Positions 7,153 to 17,189 of a DNA stretch of 64,000 nucleotides are shown here, piece after piece. The notes beneath the pieces were generated by a model that saw only the letters and a list, made by a program, of their open reading frames with translations, did not search any database and was not told the origin of the DNA. Source of the DNA: an uncultured Clostridia bacterium (GTDB lineage: Bacteria; Bacillota; Clostridia; TANB77; CAG-508). The translations under genes were made by a program, and so were the position numbers. How positions within the stretch are numbered: position 1 is the first letter of the stretch; each line of letters begins with the position of its first letter. The stretch is from contig CAKPDN010000006.1 in NCBI GenBank assembly GCA_934149005.1, forward strand, positions 19,807 to 83,806, in the 5' to 3' direction.

Positions 7153-7890
7153 ATGAGTAATAAATTATTAGAAATTAAGGATTTATATGTAAATGCTGAA
7201 AATAAAGAAATATTAAAAGGAATTAATCTAAATATAAATAAAGGAGAAATTCATGTAATAATGGGGCCAAATGGTTCAGGAAAGACAACAACAGCAAATG
7301 CAATATTAAATAATCCTGGATATACAAAAACAAGTGGAAGCATTTGTTTTGAAGAGGAAAATATAAATAATTTAAAAACAGATGAAATAGCAAGAAAAGG
7401 AATATTTATGTCATTCCAATTACCAGAGGAAATATCAGGAGTTTCAGTTACAAATTTCTTGAAATACGCAAAAAATAAAATAACTGGACAACCTGTTAAA
7501 ATTTTTCAATTTAAGGATGAATTAAAAAAATATATGGAAGAATTAAATATGAATCCTAAAAATATGGAAAGAAGTTTAAATGTTGGATTTTCAGGTGGAG
7601 AGAAAAAGAAAAATGAAATTTTACAAATGCTTGTATTAGATCCTAAACTTGCTATTCTTGACGAAACAGATTCTGGTCTTGATGTTGATGCAATAAAGAC
7701 TGTTTCAAAAGGTATTGAGATGTTTAAAAATGAGAATAATGCTGTTTTAATTATTACTCATAATACTAAAATTTTGCATAGTTTAAAGGTTGATTATGTT
7801 CATGTTTTGGTTAATGGAAAAATTGTTAAAACAGGAGGACAAGAATTAGCGTCAGATATTGAAGAAAATGGATACGCACAATATAAATAG
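7153..7890 (+). CDS. sufC: SufC, ATPase of the SUF Fe-S cluster scaffold
   Basis: SufC is the ABC-type ATPase that drives the SufB-SufC-SufD scaffold on which Fe-S clusters are built in the cytosol. The 245 residues include the Walker A GPNGSGKTT (residues 38-46), the Q-loop region MSFQLPEEISG, the signature FSGGEKKKNEI, and Walker B LAILDETDSGLDVDA, whose LDETDSGLD wording is diagnostic of SufC. The ATG lies behind AAGGAAGG. It is the first suf gene here, downstream of the DtxR-like regulator. A minus-strand gene separates it from sufB, which is unusual. Confidence 0.97.
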   Translation: MSNKLLEIKDLYVNAENKEILKGINLNINKGEIHVIMGPNGSGKTTTANAILNNPGYTKTSGSICFEEENINNLKTDEIARKGIFMSFQLPEEISGVSVTNFLKYAKNKITGQPVKIFQFKDELKKYMEELNMNPKNMERSLNVGFSGGEKKKNEILQMLVLDPKLAILDETDSGLDVDAIKTVSKGIEMFKNENNAVLIITHNTKILHSLKVDYVHVLVNGKIVKTGGQELASDIEENGYAQYK

Positions 7891-7917
7891 GGTAATAATC
7901 AAAAAATGATTATTACC
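7891..7917. repeat. Stem-loop directly after sufC
   Basis: GGTAATAATC (7891-7900) pairs with GATTATTACC (7908-7917). There is no T run on either strand, so it is a weak terminator at best; it lies between the convergent ends of sufC and the minus-strand small gene. Confidence 0.45.
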
Positions 7918-7926
7918 CCCGGCCAC

Positions 7927-8145
7927 CTAGAATGGATAATGAGTTGCGTTATAGTGAAATGCTAAAGAAATGATACACTTGACAATATTAGATATTGCAA
8001 TAGCAACTAAGCATCCTGTACAAGGAAACTTAATTGATTCGGGAATAAATGGTCTCTCTAGAAAATAAACACAAAGTGAAAAAATAGTAAGTATAAGTCC
8101 TACAATACCATAAAAAATGCCCCGAGTTAAATAACTTTCTTTCAT
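7927..8145 (-). CDS. Small two-helix membrane protein between sufC and sufB
   Basis: This 72-residue protein, read on the minus strand, has two hydrophobic segments at about residues 9-28 and 44-64 and two cysteines in PCTGC between them. It is not one I recognise. Support for a real gene comes from a complete AAGGAGGT ribosome site 7 bases before the ATG and a minus-strand promoter at 8178-8206. It is inserted head-on between sufC and sufB and would be transcribed against them. A structural or stress role at the membrane is only a guess. Confidence 0.65.
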   Translation of the reverse strand: MKESYLTRGIFYGIVGLILTIFSLCVYFLERPFIPESIKFPCTGCLVAIAISNIVKCIISLAFHYNATHYPF

Positions 8146-8177
8146 ATAAGTGACCTCCTTAAGTTTTTTATAAAAAT

Positions 8178-8206
8178 ATTATACCACAATTTTACATAAA
8201 ATACAA
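8178..8206 (-). promoter_or_regulatory. Minus-strand promoter for the 72-aa gene
   Basis: Read on the minus strand, TTGTAT (8206-8201) and TATAAT (8183-8178) are 17 bases apart, immediately upstream of the AAGGAGGT site of the small membrane gene. Confidence 0.65.
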
Positions 8207-8228
8207 GTTTTAGAAAGGACTATATAAA

Positions 8229-9629
8229 ATGGCAAAAACAAATTTAGAAGAAATTAATAGAAATATTTATGATATAAAAAACAAAGATGAATATGACTTC
8301 AAAATAAAAAAAGGTTTAACACCAGAAATAATAGAAGAAATATCAAAACAAAAAAATGATCCAGACTGGATGAGAGAATTCAGGTTAAAAGCATTAGAAG
8401 TATATAACAACTTAGAAATGCCAACATGGGGACCAGATTTATCAGAATTAAATATGGACGAAATCGCAACATATGTAAGACCAAAGTCAAAATTAAATAG
8501 TTCATGGGATGATGTTCCAGAAGATATTAAAGATACATTTGACAAATTGGGAATACCAGAAGCGGAAAAGACATCACTTGCAGGTGTTGGAGCACAATAT
8601 GATTCAGAAGTTGTTTACCATAGTATGAAAGAAGAATTGATAAAACAAGGGGTAATTTATACAGATATGGAAACAGCAGTAAGAGAATATCCAGAACTAG
8701 TAAAATCACACTTTATGAAATGTGTACCAGTAAATGACCATAAATTTGTAGCATTACATGGAGCAGTATGGTCAGGTGGTTCATTTGTATATGTACCAAA
8801 AGGAGTAAAAGTAGATGTTCCACTGCAATCATACTTTAGACTAAATTCACCAGAGGCTGGACAATTTGAACACACATTAATAATTGTAGAAGAAGGAGCA
8901 AGTTTACACTTTATAGAAGGATGTTCAGCACCAAAATACAATAAAGTAAATCTACATGCTGGATGTGTTGAACTATATGTAGCAGACAATGCTTATTTAA
9001 GATATTCAACAATAGAAAACTGGTCAAAAAATATGCTTAACTTAAATACAAAAAAAGCAATAGTAGGAAAAAATGCTAAAATGGATTGGGTATCAGGTTC
9101 ATTTGGGTCAAAAATATCAATGCTATATCCTATGAGCATATTAAATGGAGAAGGTGCAAAAACGGAGTTTACAGGAATATCATTTGCGGGTGGAGGCCAA
9201 AACCTAGATAATGGATTTAAAGTAATTCATAATGCACCAAATACATCAAGTGTTGTAAATGCAAAATCAATATCAAAAAACGGCGGAAAATGCACATATA
9301 GAAGTTTGGTAAGAATAAATGAAAATGCAAAAAATTCAAAATCATCAGTATCATGTGAATCGCTTATGTTAGATGATATATCAGTTTCAGACACAATACC
9401 AACAAATGACATAAGAACAGATGAAGTTGAATTTTCACACGAAGCTAAAATAGGTAAAATAAGTGATAAAACAATATTCTATTTAATGAGTAGAGGATTA
9501 TCAGAGGAGGACGCAAAGGCAATGATAGTAAGAGGTTTTGCACATCCAATAGCAAAGGAATTGCCAGTGGAATATGCAGTTGAAATGAACAATCTTATTA
9601 ACTTAGAATTAGAAGGAGCAATTGGCTAA
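8229..9629 (+). CDS. sufB: SufB, core scaffold subunit of the SUF complex
   Basis: SufB forms the SufBC2D scaffold with SufC and SufD and carries the nascent Fe-S cluster. The 466-residue length is normal. Typical text includes YVRPKSKLNSSWDDVP, GVGAQYDSEVVYH, VALHGAVWSGGSFVYVPKGV, FEHTLIIVEEGASLHFIEGC and the C-terminal MSRGLSEEDAKAMIVRGF shared with SufD. The ATG follows GAAAGGA. Because 340 bp holding an opposing gene separates it from sufC, it may have its own promoter, but I could not identify one with confidence. Confidence 0.97.
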   Translation: MAKTNLEEINRNIYDIKNKDEYDFKIKKGLTPEIIEEISKQKNDPDWMREFRLKALEVYNNLEMPTWGPDLSELNMDEIATYVRPKSKLNSSWDDVPEDIKDTFDKLGIPEAEKTSLAGVGAQYDSEVVYHSMKEELIKQGVIYTDMETAVREYPELVKSHFMKCVPVNDHKFVALHGAVWSGGSFVYVPKGVKVDVPLQSYFRLNSPEAGQFEHTLIIVEEGASLHFIEGCSAPKYNKVNLHAGCVELYVADNAYLRYSTIENWSKNMLNLNTKKAIVGKNAKMDWVSGSFGSKISMLYPMSILNGEGAKTEFTGISFAGGGQNLDNGFKVIHNAPNTSSVVNAKSISKNGGKCTYRSLVRINENAKNSKSSVSCESLMLDDISVSDTIPTNDIRTDEVEFSHEAKIGKISDKTIFYLMSRGLSEEDAKAMIVRGFAHPIAKELPVEYAVEMNNLINLELEGAIG

Positions 9630-9641
9630 AGGGGAAATGAA

Positions 9642-9673
9642 TAAAAAATGCCTAGAAAATATTTCTAGACATT
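9642..9673 (-). terminator. Minus-strand intrinsic terminator after the 61-aa gene
   Basis: On the minus strand ATGTCTAGAAA and TTTCTAGGCAT form an 11-bp stem with one T-G pair around a 3-base loop, followed by TTTTTTAT. It ends the small minus-strand gene at 9686-9871. Confidence 0.7.
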
Positions 9674-9685
9674 TGAAAACGGTTT

Positions 9686-9871
9686 CTAATAATAAAATTT
9701 GATTATTCCATATGATACTGTACCAATAATAACAAGAAGTAAAGCCAAAATAGAAAATAAGATGCAAAAAAAATCAGGGATTAATTCTGATATTAATACA
9801 GTTTCTATAAGAAATATAATACCAATAATAGTTACTATTGCAGCTAAATTTTGCCAACACCGTTTTTTCAT
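9686..9871 (-). CDS. Small two-helix membrane protein between sufB and sufD
   Basis: The 61-residue minus-strand product is almost entirely hydrophobic, with segments at about residues 10-28 and 35-57 around a short polar turn (ISELIPDFF). An AGGAGG ribosome site lies 8 bases upstream of its ATG, and a U-rich intrinsic terminator follows it. It resembles the small gene between sufC and sufB in size, topology and orientation, though no sequence similarity beyond hydrophobicity is obvious. Function is unknown. Confidence 0.62.
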   Translation of the reverse strand: MKKRCWQNLAAIVTIIGIIFLIETVLISELIPDFFCILFSILALLLVIIGTVSYGIIKFYY

Positions 9872-9954
9872 ATAATATACCTCCTAAGAAATTTTTATAT
9901 ATAATATTATAATATATAAAATTAAAAAAAGCAATGAAAGGATCAATATTAAAC

Positions 9955-11037
9955 ATGGAAAATTTAAAATTAAATGAAACACCAGTTAGAACAGCAAAAA
10001 ACTTTAGAATAAACAATATAAAACTTGAGAATATTGAAGTTACAGAGGTTATACCGGCTTTTGAAAATGTAACAATAATTGGTGACACATCTAAAATAAA
10101 TATAGAAAAAAATGAAGATAGTATACATGCAGGTTTAGTTTATGGCTTAAGTGAAGAACTTACAAAACAAGTAAAGACACAAGCAAATCAGAAAATAAAA
10201 TTAAACATAAATAATACTCAAAATAAAAAAGAAAAAACAGAAGCGGAAATAGATTTTTATTTTGATAATGAAAATTCTGTATTAATAGACAACATAGAAA
10301 TAATTGCAAATGAAAATACAAAATCAACGGTAATAATAAAATACACTTCAAACCAAGAAAATGAAAGTTATCACAATGGAATAATAAAAGCAAAAGCTGA
10401 AAAAAATTCAGAGTTAAACATTGTATTGGTTAATTTAATGAATACAAAATCAAATAACTTTTTAGCAATTGAAAATGATTTTGGAGAAAATGCAAAAATT
10501 AATTATACAATTGTTGATTTTGGCGGAAAGCACAGCATTACAAATTATTATTCTAATTTACAAGGTGATAATTGTGATAATCAATTAAACACAATTTATT
10601 TAGGAAAAGAAAATCAAGTTTTTGACTTAAATTATATAGGTGAATTAAGAGGCAAAAAATCTAATATTGATATAGAAGTTCAAGGAGCTTTAAAAGATAC
10701 ATCTAAAAAACATTTTAAAGGAACAATTGATTTTAAAAAAGGTTGCAAAAAGGCTACTGGAAATGAAAACGAGGCTTGTATGTTATTATCAGATACAGCA
10801 AAATCAATAGCTTTACCAATGTTACTTTGCTCTGAAGAAGAGGTTGAAGGTAACCATTCAAGTTCGGCTGGAAAAATTGGCGAGAAAGAATTATTTTATA
10901 TTATGAGTAGAGGTTTTGAACTTAAAGAGGCTATGAAACTAATGGTTAGAGCTAGATTTAATCAGATTTTAGAAAAAATCGAAAATGATGAATTGAGAGA
11001 AGGAATTTTACAAGAAATTGATAAGAGGTTAGATTAG
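9955..11037 (+). CDS. sufD: SufD, scaffold subunit of the SUF complex
   Basis: SufD is the paralogue of SufB in the SufBC2D Fe-S scaffold. The protein is shorter and less conserved than SufB (360 residues from the chosen ATG), as is common in Clostridia. The right-handed beta-helix core is followed by the family ending: FKGTIDFKKGCKKATGNENE, then ELFYIMSRGFELKEAMKLMV. An earlier ATG at 9934 lies in frame, but the AAAGGA ribosome site at 9937-9942 overlaps it, so the ATG at 9955 is preferred. The C-terminal coding end forms part of the hairpin at 11031-11064. Confidence 0.92.
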   Translation: MENLKLNETPVRTAKNFRINNIKLENIEVTEVIPAFENVTIIGDTSKINIEKNEDSIHAGLVYGLSEELTKQVKTQANQKIKLNINNTQNKKEKTEAEIDFYFDNENSVLIDNIEIIANENTKSTVIIKYTSNQENESYHNGIIKAKAEKNSELNIVLVNLMNTKSNNFLAIENDFGENAKINYTIVDFGGKHSITNYYSNLQGDNCDNQLNTIYLGKENQVFDLNYIGELRGKKSNIDIEVQGALKDTSKKHFKGTIDFKKGCKKATGNENEACMLLSDTAKSIALPMLLCSEEEVEGNHSSSAGKIGEKELFYIMSRGFELKEAMKLMVRARFNQILEKIENDELREGILQEIDKRLD

Positions 11038-11064
11038 AAAGCCTCCAAAGAGGCTTTCTAATCT
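11031..11064. terminator. Bidirectional 15-bp hairpin between sufD and a converging small gene
   Basis: AGATTAGAAAGCCTC (11031-11045) pairs perfectly with GAGGCTTTCTAATCT (11050-11064) around CAAA. It overlaps the sufD stop and touches the stop of the minus-strand gene, so it probably ends both transcripts, although no long T run is present. Confidence 0.7.
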
Positions 11065-11267
11065 TAAAAGCTTTTACTAAGCAAATTGTAATTATAAATT
11101 ATGATTTCATCAAAATAAACATTATACTTTTTAGCAAGTTCATCAGTTAACCGATAAATCTCATCATAAGACACAACTTTTTTTAAGAGAATAATTTCGG
11201 TCATAAAAGGTTCATTACGACAGATACCTGATACAAAGTAGTGATATTTTTTCTTTTTGAAAAACAT
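11064..11267 (-). CDS. Small soluble hypothetical protein between sufD and sufS
   Basis: This minus-strand gene encodes about 67 residues beginning MFFKKKKYHYFVSG. The start is chosen because a full AAGGAGG site lies 7 bases before this ATG; a longer frame upstream (from 11291) has no such site. The protein contains no membrane segment and looks like a small alpha/beta fold (YDEIYRLTDELAKKYNVYFDEIIIYNY). I do not recognise it. It is the third opposing small gene placed within the suf cluster. Confidence 0.65.
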   Translation of the reverse strand: MFFKKKKYHYFVSGICRNEPFMTEIILLKKVVSYDEIYRLTDELAKKYNVYFDEIIIYNYNLLSKSF

Positions 11268-11374
11268 AATAACCTCCTTATAATGTGACAAGTATATAAA
11301 ACTATACTTTAGATGAATAAGTTAGATGAATTATATTATATATTTAACAAAAAATCAAGAAAAGGTGATATAAA

Positions 11375-12589
<1,215 letters not shown>

Positions 12590-12601
12590 TAAAAACAAAT
12601 A

Positions 12602-12630
12602 TTGACTATTAAGTAAATATATATTATAAT
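12602..12630 (+). promoter_or_regulatory. Sigma-A promoter for the 12766 gene
   Basis: TTGACT (12602-12607) and TATAAT (12625-12630) are spaced by 17 bases, starting 12 bases after the sufS stop. Confidence 0.8.
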
Positions 12631-12635
12631 CTTCT

Positions 12636-12765
12636 TGGTTGGGAAGTTAACCTTCTTCGGGCATAAGTGCATAGACTAGTAAGTCTATGTTATATGCTTG
12701 CTAATCTATGCATTTATGTCTTTAATGACTTAAATGTAAATCTCGTAAGAAGGAGGTTAACAGCT
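12636..12765 (+). promoter_or_regulatory. Structured leader able to mask the ribosome site of the 12766 gene
   Basis: About 130 bases separate the promoter from the start codon. GTTAACC (12646-12652) is complementary to GGTTAAC (12755-12761), and TTCTT (12653-12657) to AAGAA (12747-12751), so the leader can close over the AGGAGG site at 12751-12756. Inside this helix, GCATAAGTGCATAGAC near 12660 can pair with ATCTATGCATTTATG near 12707. An alternative local pairing GGTT/AACC at 12638-12653 would release the ribosome site. This is consistent with a switch-like RNA, ligand unknown. Confidence 0.5.
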
Positions 12766-12930
12766 ATGGAGTTAATAAAGATTTTATTAATAATATTAGC
12801 TTTCTTTTTAGGACTATCGTTTCTAGTACATATTTGCTCAAAAAAGAGATATGCATTAAAATATTGTTCCAAAAAAAGAAAAATAGAGATCTATCCAATA
12901 GATAAATCTCACAACCAATCAATGAGATAA
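12766..12930 (+). CDS. 54-aa single-pass membrane protein between sufS and sufU
   Basis: The product has one transmembrane segment at residues 4-25 (IKILLIILAFFLGLSFLVHI) and then a basic, cysteine-containing tail (CSKKRYALKYCSKKRK). The ATG at 12766 is chosen because AGGAGG ends 9 bases upstream; the longer open frame from 12667 runs through the structured leader and has no ribosome site. Promoter, leader and terminator make it an independent transcription unit placed within the suf cluster. Function unknown. Confidence 0.7.
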   Translation: MELIKILLIILAFFLGLSFLVHICSKKRYALKYCSKKRKIEIYPIDKSHNQSMR

Positions 12931-12953
12931 GAGCTTGCTCTTGTCTCTTTATA
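12924..12953 (+). terminator. Intrinsic terminator after the 54-aa gene
   Basis: GAGATAAGAG (12924-12933) pairs with CTCTTGTCTC (12938-12947) with one T-G pair and a CTTG loop; TTTATATT follows. Confidence 0.75.
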
Positions 12954-13016
12954 TTATTATATTAACACTAATTTATAAAATTGTCAATAAATTATAAAAA
13001 AGAAAGGTAAATTTCA

Positions 13017-13454
13017 ATGGACGAGTTAACAGATGTTTACAATGAACTAATAATGGAACACAGTATGAATTCATACAACAAAAAGAAACTAGAAAATGCA
13101 GACTACTGTGAAGTAGGGCATAATCCAAATTGTGGAGATGAAATAACACTACAATTAAAATTAAATGGAAATAAAATAGAAGATATGGCATTTTCAGGAC
13201 ATGGATGTGCAATATCACAAGCATCAACATCAATAATGATAGATACATTAAAAGGTAAAACAGTTGAAGAAGCAAAAGAGATTATAAAAACATTTATAGA
13301 AATGATAAAAAGAGAGACAACTGATGAGGAAGAACTTAAAAAATTAGAAGATGCAATAGCTTTTAAAAATGTGTCTAATATGCCGGCAAGAGTTAAATGT
13401 GCTCTTTTAGCTTGGTATACTATTGATGATATGCTAGATAAAAATGATAAATAA
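13017..13454 (+). CDS. sufU: SufU, sulfur relay/scaffold partner of SufS
   Basis: SufU is the zinc-dependent sulfurtransferase that accepts persulfide from SufS in Gram-positive SUF systems. The 145 residues show the ligands expected for SufU: Cys39 with Asp41 in NPNCGDE, Cys64 in GHGCAISQAS, and Cys128 in ARVKCALLAW. The 20-residue insertion typical of SufU relative to IscU is present around the ERETTDEEELKK region. An AAAGGT site precedes the ATG. It completes the C-B-D-S-U set but is separated from sufS by a small gene with its own signals. Confidence 0.95.
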   Translation: MDELTDVYNELIMEHSMNSYNKKKLENADYCEVGHNPNCGDEITLQLKLNGNKIEDMAFSGHGCAISQASTSIMIDTLKGKTVEEAKEIIKTFIEMIKRETTDEEELKKLEDAIAFKNVSNMPARVKCALLAWYTIDDMLDKNDK

Positions 13455-13503
13455 ATATGTATTAAAATTAAATGAAAATTATAAAGTGAAAGAGAAAATT
13501 TGA

Positions 13504-13532
13504 TTGACAAAAATATTTCAAAGCAGTATAAT
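13504..13532 (+). promoter_or_regulatory. Consensus sigma-A promoter for the 13580 gene
   Basis: TTGACA (13504-13509), 17-base spacer, TATAAT (13527-13532): a perfect consensus 47 bp before the ATG. Confidence 0.85.
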
Positions 13533-13579
13533 TATTATGTAACCTTAAAACATGGCGTAAAGAAAGAGAGGACATTATT

Positions 13580-14014
13580 ATGTTAAACTTAAATTTTCTT
13601 TCAAGAGGTACAAAACCAAATAGTAAAGGGATAACTTATGAATGGGCAGTAATCTACTGTACAAATGCCGATTATGAAGAAGATGGCGAAAATGAAAACA
13701 ACGAATTTGAAGGCATAGATTATAAGATCGCGGGTATTAAGGTTTTCAAAAGCTATAACATTGAAGAAGATTATGAAGACAAAAATCTTTTGAAATCCAT
13801 TAAGGAAATTATAAAGGAGAATCGGCCGGAGGCAATTTTGCTTTCAACAACTAGTTTATTTAGAAAAGCTATGCACTTTTCTGAAAGTAGCGAAATGGAA
13901 CCTAAAATGACGATTACAGAAGATAGAATGCCGGTATTCTATGCTATGGTAGGAAAAGATAATTGTGCCTTACTAATTGCTTGGGATAAGTATTTGGGAG
14001 ACGAAGAGGAATAA
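13580..14014 (+). CDS. Hypothetical acidic protein, monocistronic
   Basis: The 144-residue acidic protein is not one I recognise. It looks like an alpha/beta fold, with strands such as EWAVIYCTN and IAGIKVFKS, an Asp/Glu-rich loop at residues 36-50, and a KENRPEAILLSTTSLF segment in the middle. There is no signal peptide. It has a perfect promoter, a GAGAGGAC ribosome site and a strong terminator, and uses codons such as CGG, GCG and ATC that are scarce nearby. In architecture it parallels the 5144 gene. Confidence 0.7.
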   Translation: MLNLNFLSRGTKPNSKGITYEWAVIYCTNADYEEDGENENNEFEGIDYKIAGIKVFKSYNIEEDYEDKNLLKSIKEIIKENRPEAILLSTTSLFRKAMHFSESSEMEPKMTITEDRMPVFYAMVGKDNCALLIAWDKYLGDEEE

Positions 14015-14022
14015 TCTCTTTC

Positions 14023-14060
14023 ACCCACCGAATCAGCATTGAGATTCGGTGGGTACATTT
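14023..14060 (+). terminator. Intrinsic terminator after the 13580 gene
   Basis: ACCCACCGAATC (14023-14034) pairs perfectly with GATTCGGTGGGT (14043-14054) around an 8-base loop, followed by ACATTTATTTAT. Confidence 0.85.
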
Positions 14061-14100
14061 ATTTATAAATTAAGTAAAATGAATAACGAAAATATAAAGA

Positions 14101-14131
14101 GTTGTCAAAAATGGGCGTCCATGTTGACAAC
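14101..14131 (+). promoter_or_regulatory. Hairpin abutting the mnmA ribosome site
   Basis: GTTGTCAA (14101-14108) pairs with TTGACAAC (14124-14131), and ATGG pairs with CCAT inside. The stem ends 1 base before the GGAGG site of mnmA. It could be a protein operator or affect translation; no T run follows, so it is not a terminator. Confidence 0.45.
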
Positions 14132-14142
14132 TGGAGGTAAAA

Positions 14143-15197
<1,055 letters not shown>

Positions 15198-15204
<7 letters not shown>

Positions 15205-15881
15205 ATCAATTTTCAAGAACAGAATTATTAATAGGAAAAGAAGGAATAGAAAAATTGCAGAATTCAAAAGTAGCAATATTTGGAATTGGTGGAGTAGGTT
15301 CATTTGTAGTTGAAGCATTAGTAAGAGCAGGAATAGGAAGTTTTGTATTAGTAGATAAAGATACTGTTGATATAACTAATTTAAATAGACAAATTATAGC
15401 AACAAGAAGAACAATAGGAAAACCCAAAGTAGAGATTGCAAAAGAAAGGATATTAGAAATAAATCCAAATGCAAAAGTAGAAATATATCAACAATTTTTT
15501 ATGCCTGATAGTGAAGAAATATTAGATAATACAATTGATTATATAGTAGATGCGGTAGATACTGTAACAGCTAAGATTGAATTAGTAGTAAGAGCAAATA
15601 AATTAAATATACCAATAATATCTTCAATGGGAGCCGGAAATAAATTAGATCCAACAAAATTTGAAGTAACAGACATTTATAAGACAAGTGTATGCCCATT
15701 AGCAAAAGTTATGAGAAAGGAATTAAAAAGTAGAGGAATTAGTAATCTTAAAGTAGTTTATTCAAAAGAAAAACCAATAAAGCCAAACTGTATTGAAAAT
15801 AGAATTCCAGGAAGTATTTCTTTTGTTCCATCAGTTGCTGGATTAATTGTAGCAGGAGAAGTAATAAAAGATATAATATAG
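15198..15881 (+). CDS. tcdA: tRNA threonylcarbamoyladenosine dehydratase (TcdA/YgdL)
   Basis: This E1-like enzyme uses ATP to dehydrate the t6A37 modification of tRNA to its cyclic form. The 227-residue protein shows the ThiF/MoeB nucleotide loop FGIGGVGSFVVEAL (residues 29-42), the DKDTVDITNLNRQI segment with the Arg/Asn pair, VDAVDTVTAK, and the SSMGAGNKLDPTKFEVTDI wording specific to this subfamily rather than ThiF or MoeB. It overlaps mnmA, so the two tRNA-modification genes are translationally coupled. A cluster-type cysteine set is absent. Confidence 0.93.
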
Positions 15882-15939
15882 TCATATTCGTTAAATTTCA
15901 TAATATAATTTAGTAAATATACTAAATGGAGGAAATATA

Positions 15940-16326
15940 ATGGATAATATGCAAATAGGTGAAAATAAATCAATAATAAATATTTTAAAAGGAGTAGGAA
16001 TTTCATTAGCATTCACATTAATCTTATTAATAATATTTTCCGTAATTCTAACATATACAAAAATACAAGAAAATGCAATTAACCCAGTAATAATGATAAT
16101 AACAGCAATTAGTATACTTGTAGGTAGTTCTATCGGAAATATTAAAATAAGAAAAAATGGACTTCTTAATGGAGGGATAATAGGAGCTATTTATATAATA
16201 ACAATTTACTTAATATCAAGTATTTTAAATTGGAAATTTTCTTTAAATATGCAATCAATAATAATGATTATTGTAGCGATAATGTTTGGAATTTTAGGCG
16301 GAATAATAGGAGTAAATAAAAAATAA
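15940..16326 (+). CDS. TIGR04086/YrzE-type four-helix membrane protein
   Basis: The 128-residue protein has four transmembrane segments (about residues 16-40, 47-63, 74-94 and 103-125) and glycine-rich helix ends such as NGGIIGAIYI and GILGGIIGVNKK. This matches the TIGR04086 (DUF3792) family of Firmicutes membrane proteins, whose role is unknown. A GGAGG site stands before the ATG. It follows tcdA by 58 bp and precedes a hairpin terminator, so it closes the mnmA operon. Confidence 0.75.
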   Translation: MDNMQIGENKSIINILKGVGISLAFTLILLIIFSVILTYTKIQENAINPVIMIITAISILVGSSIGNIKIRKNGLLNGGIIGAIYIITIYLISSILNWKFSLNMQSIIMIIVAIMFGILGGIIGVNKK

Positions 16327-16366
16327 GCGGTCATAATATAGGCTTTAAGTAGCCTGTTAGACCGCT
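16326..16366 (+). terminator. Two-stem hairpin after the mnmA operon
   Basis: AGCGGTC (16326-16332) pairs with GACCGCT (16360-16366), enclosing AGGCT (16340-16344) with AGCCT (16351-16355). A CTTTTTG follows at 16374-16381. It is the likely end of the operon. Confidence 0.6.
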
Positions 16367-16395
16367 ACTTGTCGCTTTTTGTCGAAAAGTTTTTG

Positions 16396-16424
16396 TTGAC
16401 AAATTTAAATTTTGGAATTATAAT
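16396..16424 (+). promoter_or_regulatory. Consensus sigma-A promoter for the surface-protein cluster
   Basis: TTGACA (16396-16401), 17-base spacer, TATAAT (16419-16424). The transcript would have a 125-base AT-rich leader before the first gene. Confidence 0.85.
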
Positions 16425-16549
16425 TTTATTACATTTTCATATTTTTTATAAATTTAATTCAAAAAGCAGTTTAAAAGAACTTTGCTTAAATAAAATTTAA
16501 TCGAAAAAAATCCAAAAAAGTAAAAATTAAATAAGAAGGAGGAATGCTA

Positions 16550-17137
16550 TTGAGTAAAATTAAAAAAATAGTATTAATAATATTTGCAGTTATTGCAATT
16601 ATATTATCATTTATAGGAGGACATGCATATGCTAAATATATGTCTAAAGTTACAGGAAGAGGAACAGCAGATATAGCAAATTGGAGTTTCAAAGTAAATG
16701 ACAAGGAAGAACAAATGCAAACAATTTCGTTAAAATCTACAATAAATAATTCAACTTTAATAAATAACAAAATTGCACCAGGAACAGCGGGAGAATTTCA
16801 AATAAAATTAGATGCAACTAATTCAGAAGTTGGAGTTAATTATGCTATCAAATTTCAAAATGAAACAGTAAAGCCTACAAATCTAAAATTTACATATGGA
16901 GAAAAGACATATAGTTCATTAGAAGATTTGCAAAAAGATCTAATCGGAACAATAAATGCAAATGATAAAACTAAAATTAAAGCATTAGTAATAGGGTGGA
17001 ATTGGAAATATCAAACAGGAAATACACCTGAAGAAATTGCAGCAAGTGATATAATTGATACAAGAGATGGAAAAACAATAAAAAATTATTCTTTTGATAT
17101 AATTGTATCTGGAACTCAAGTGATGCCGCAAAATTAA
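16550..17137 (+). CDS. Exported SipW-substrate/TasA-like surface protein
   Basis: The 195-residue protein opens with a signal peptide ending GGHAYAKYMSKVTGRGTADIANW, the layout seen in SipW-dependent exported proteins (TasA, camelysin and relatives). The mature part contains KIAPGTAGEFQIKLDAT and WNWKYQTG. The start is taken as the TTG at 16550, 7 bases after AAGGAGG; the in-frame ATG at 16544 is only 1 base after that site. It heads a four-gene cluster of similar exported proteins and is a paralogue of the third gene. A filament or matrix role is inferred from the family, and no SipW peptidase gene is in view. Confidence 0.7.
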   Translation: MSKIKKIVLIIFAVIAIILSFIGGHAYAKYMSKVTGRGTADIANWSFKVNDKEEQMQTISLKSTINNSTLINNKIAPGTAGEFQIKLDATNSEVGVNYAIKFQNETVKPTNLKFTYGEKTYSSLEDLQKDLIGTINANDKTKIKALVIGWNWKYQTGNTPEEIAASDIIDTRDGKTIKNYSFDIIVSGTQVMPQN

Positions 17138-17189
17138 TTTAAAATATAAAAAATATGAAGATGTGTTTATTTAATTAATAGGAGGATAG

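Noticed and set aside
12667..12930. Longer version of the 54-aa membrane protein starting at 12667
   Set aside because: The extension is encoded by the structured leader and has no ribosome site, while AGGAGG stands at the right distance from 12766.
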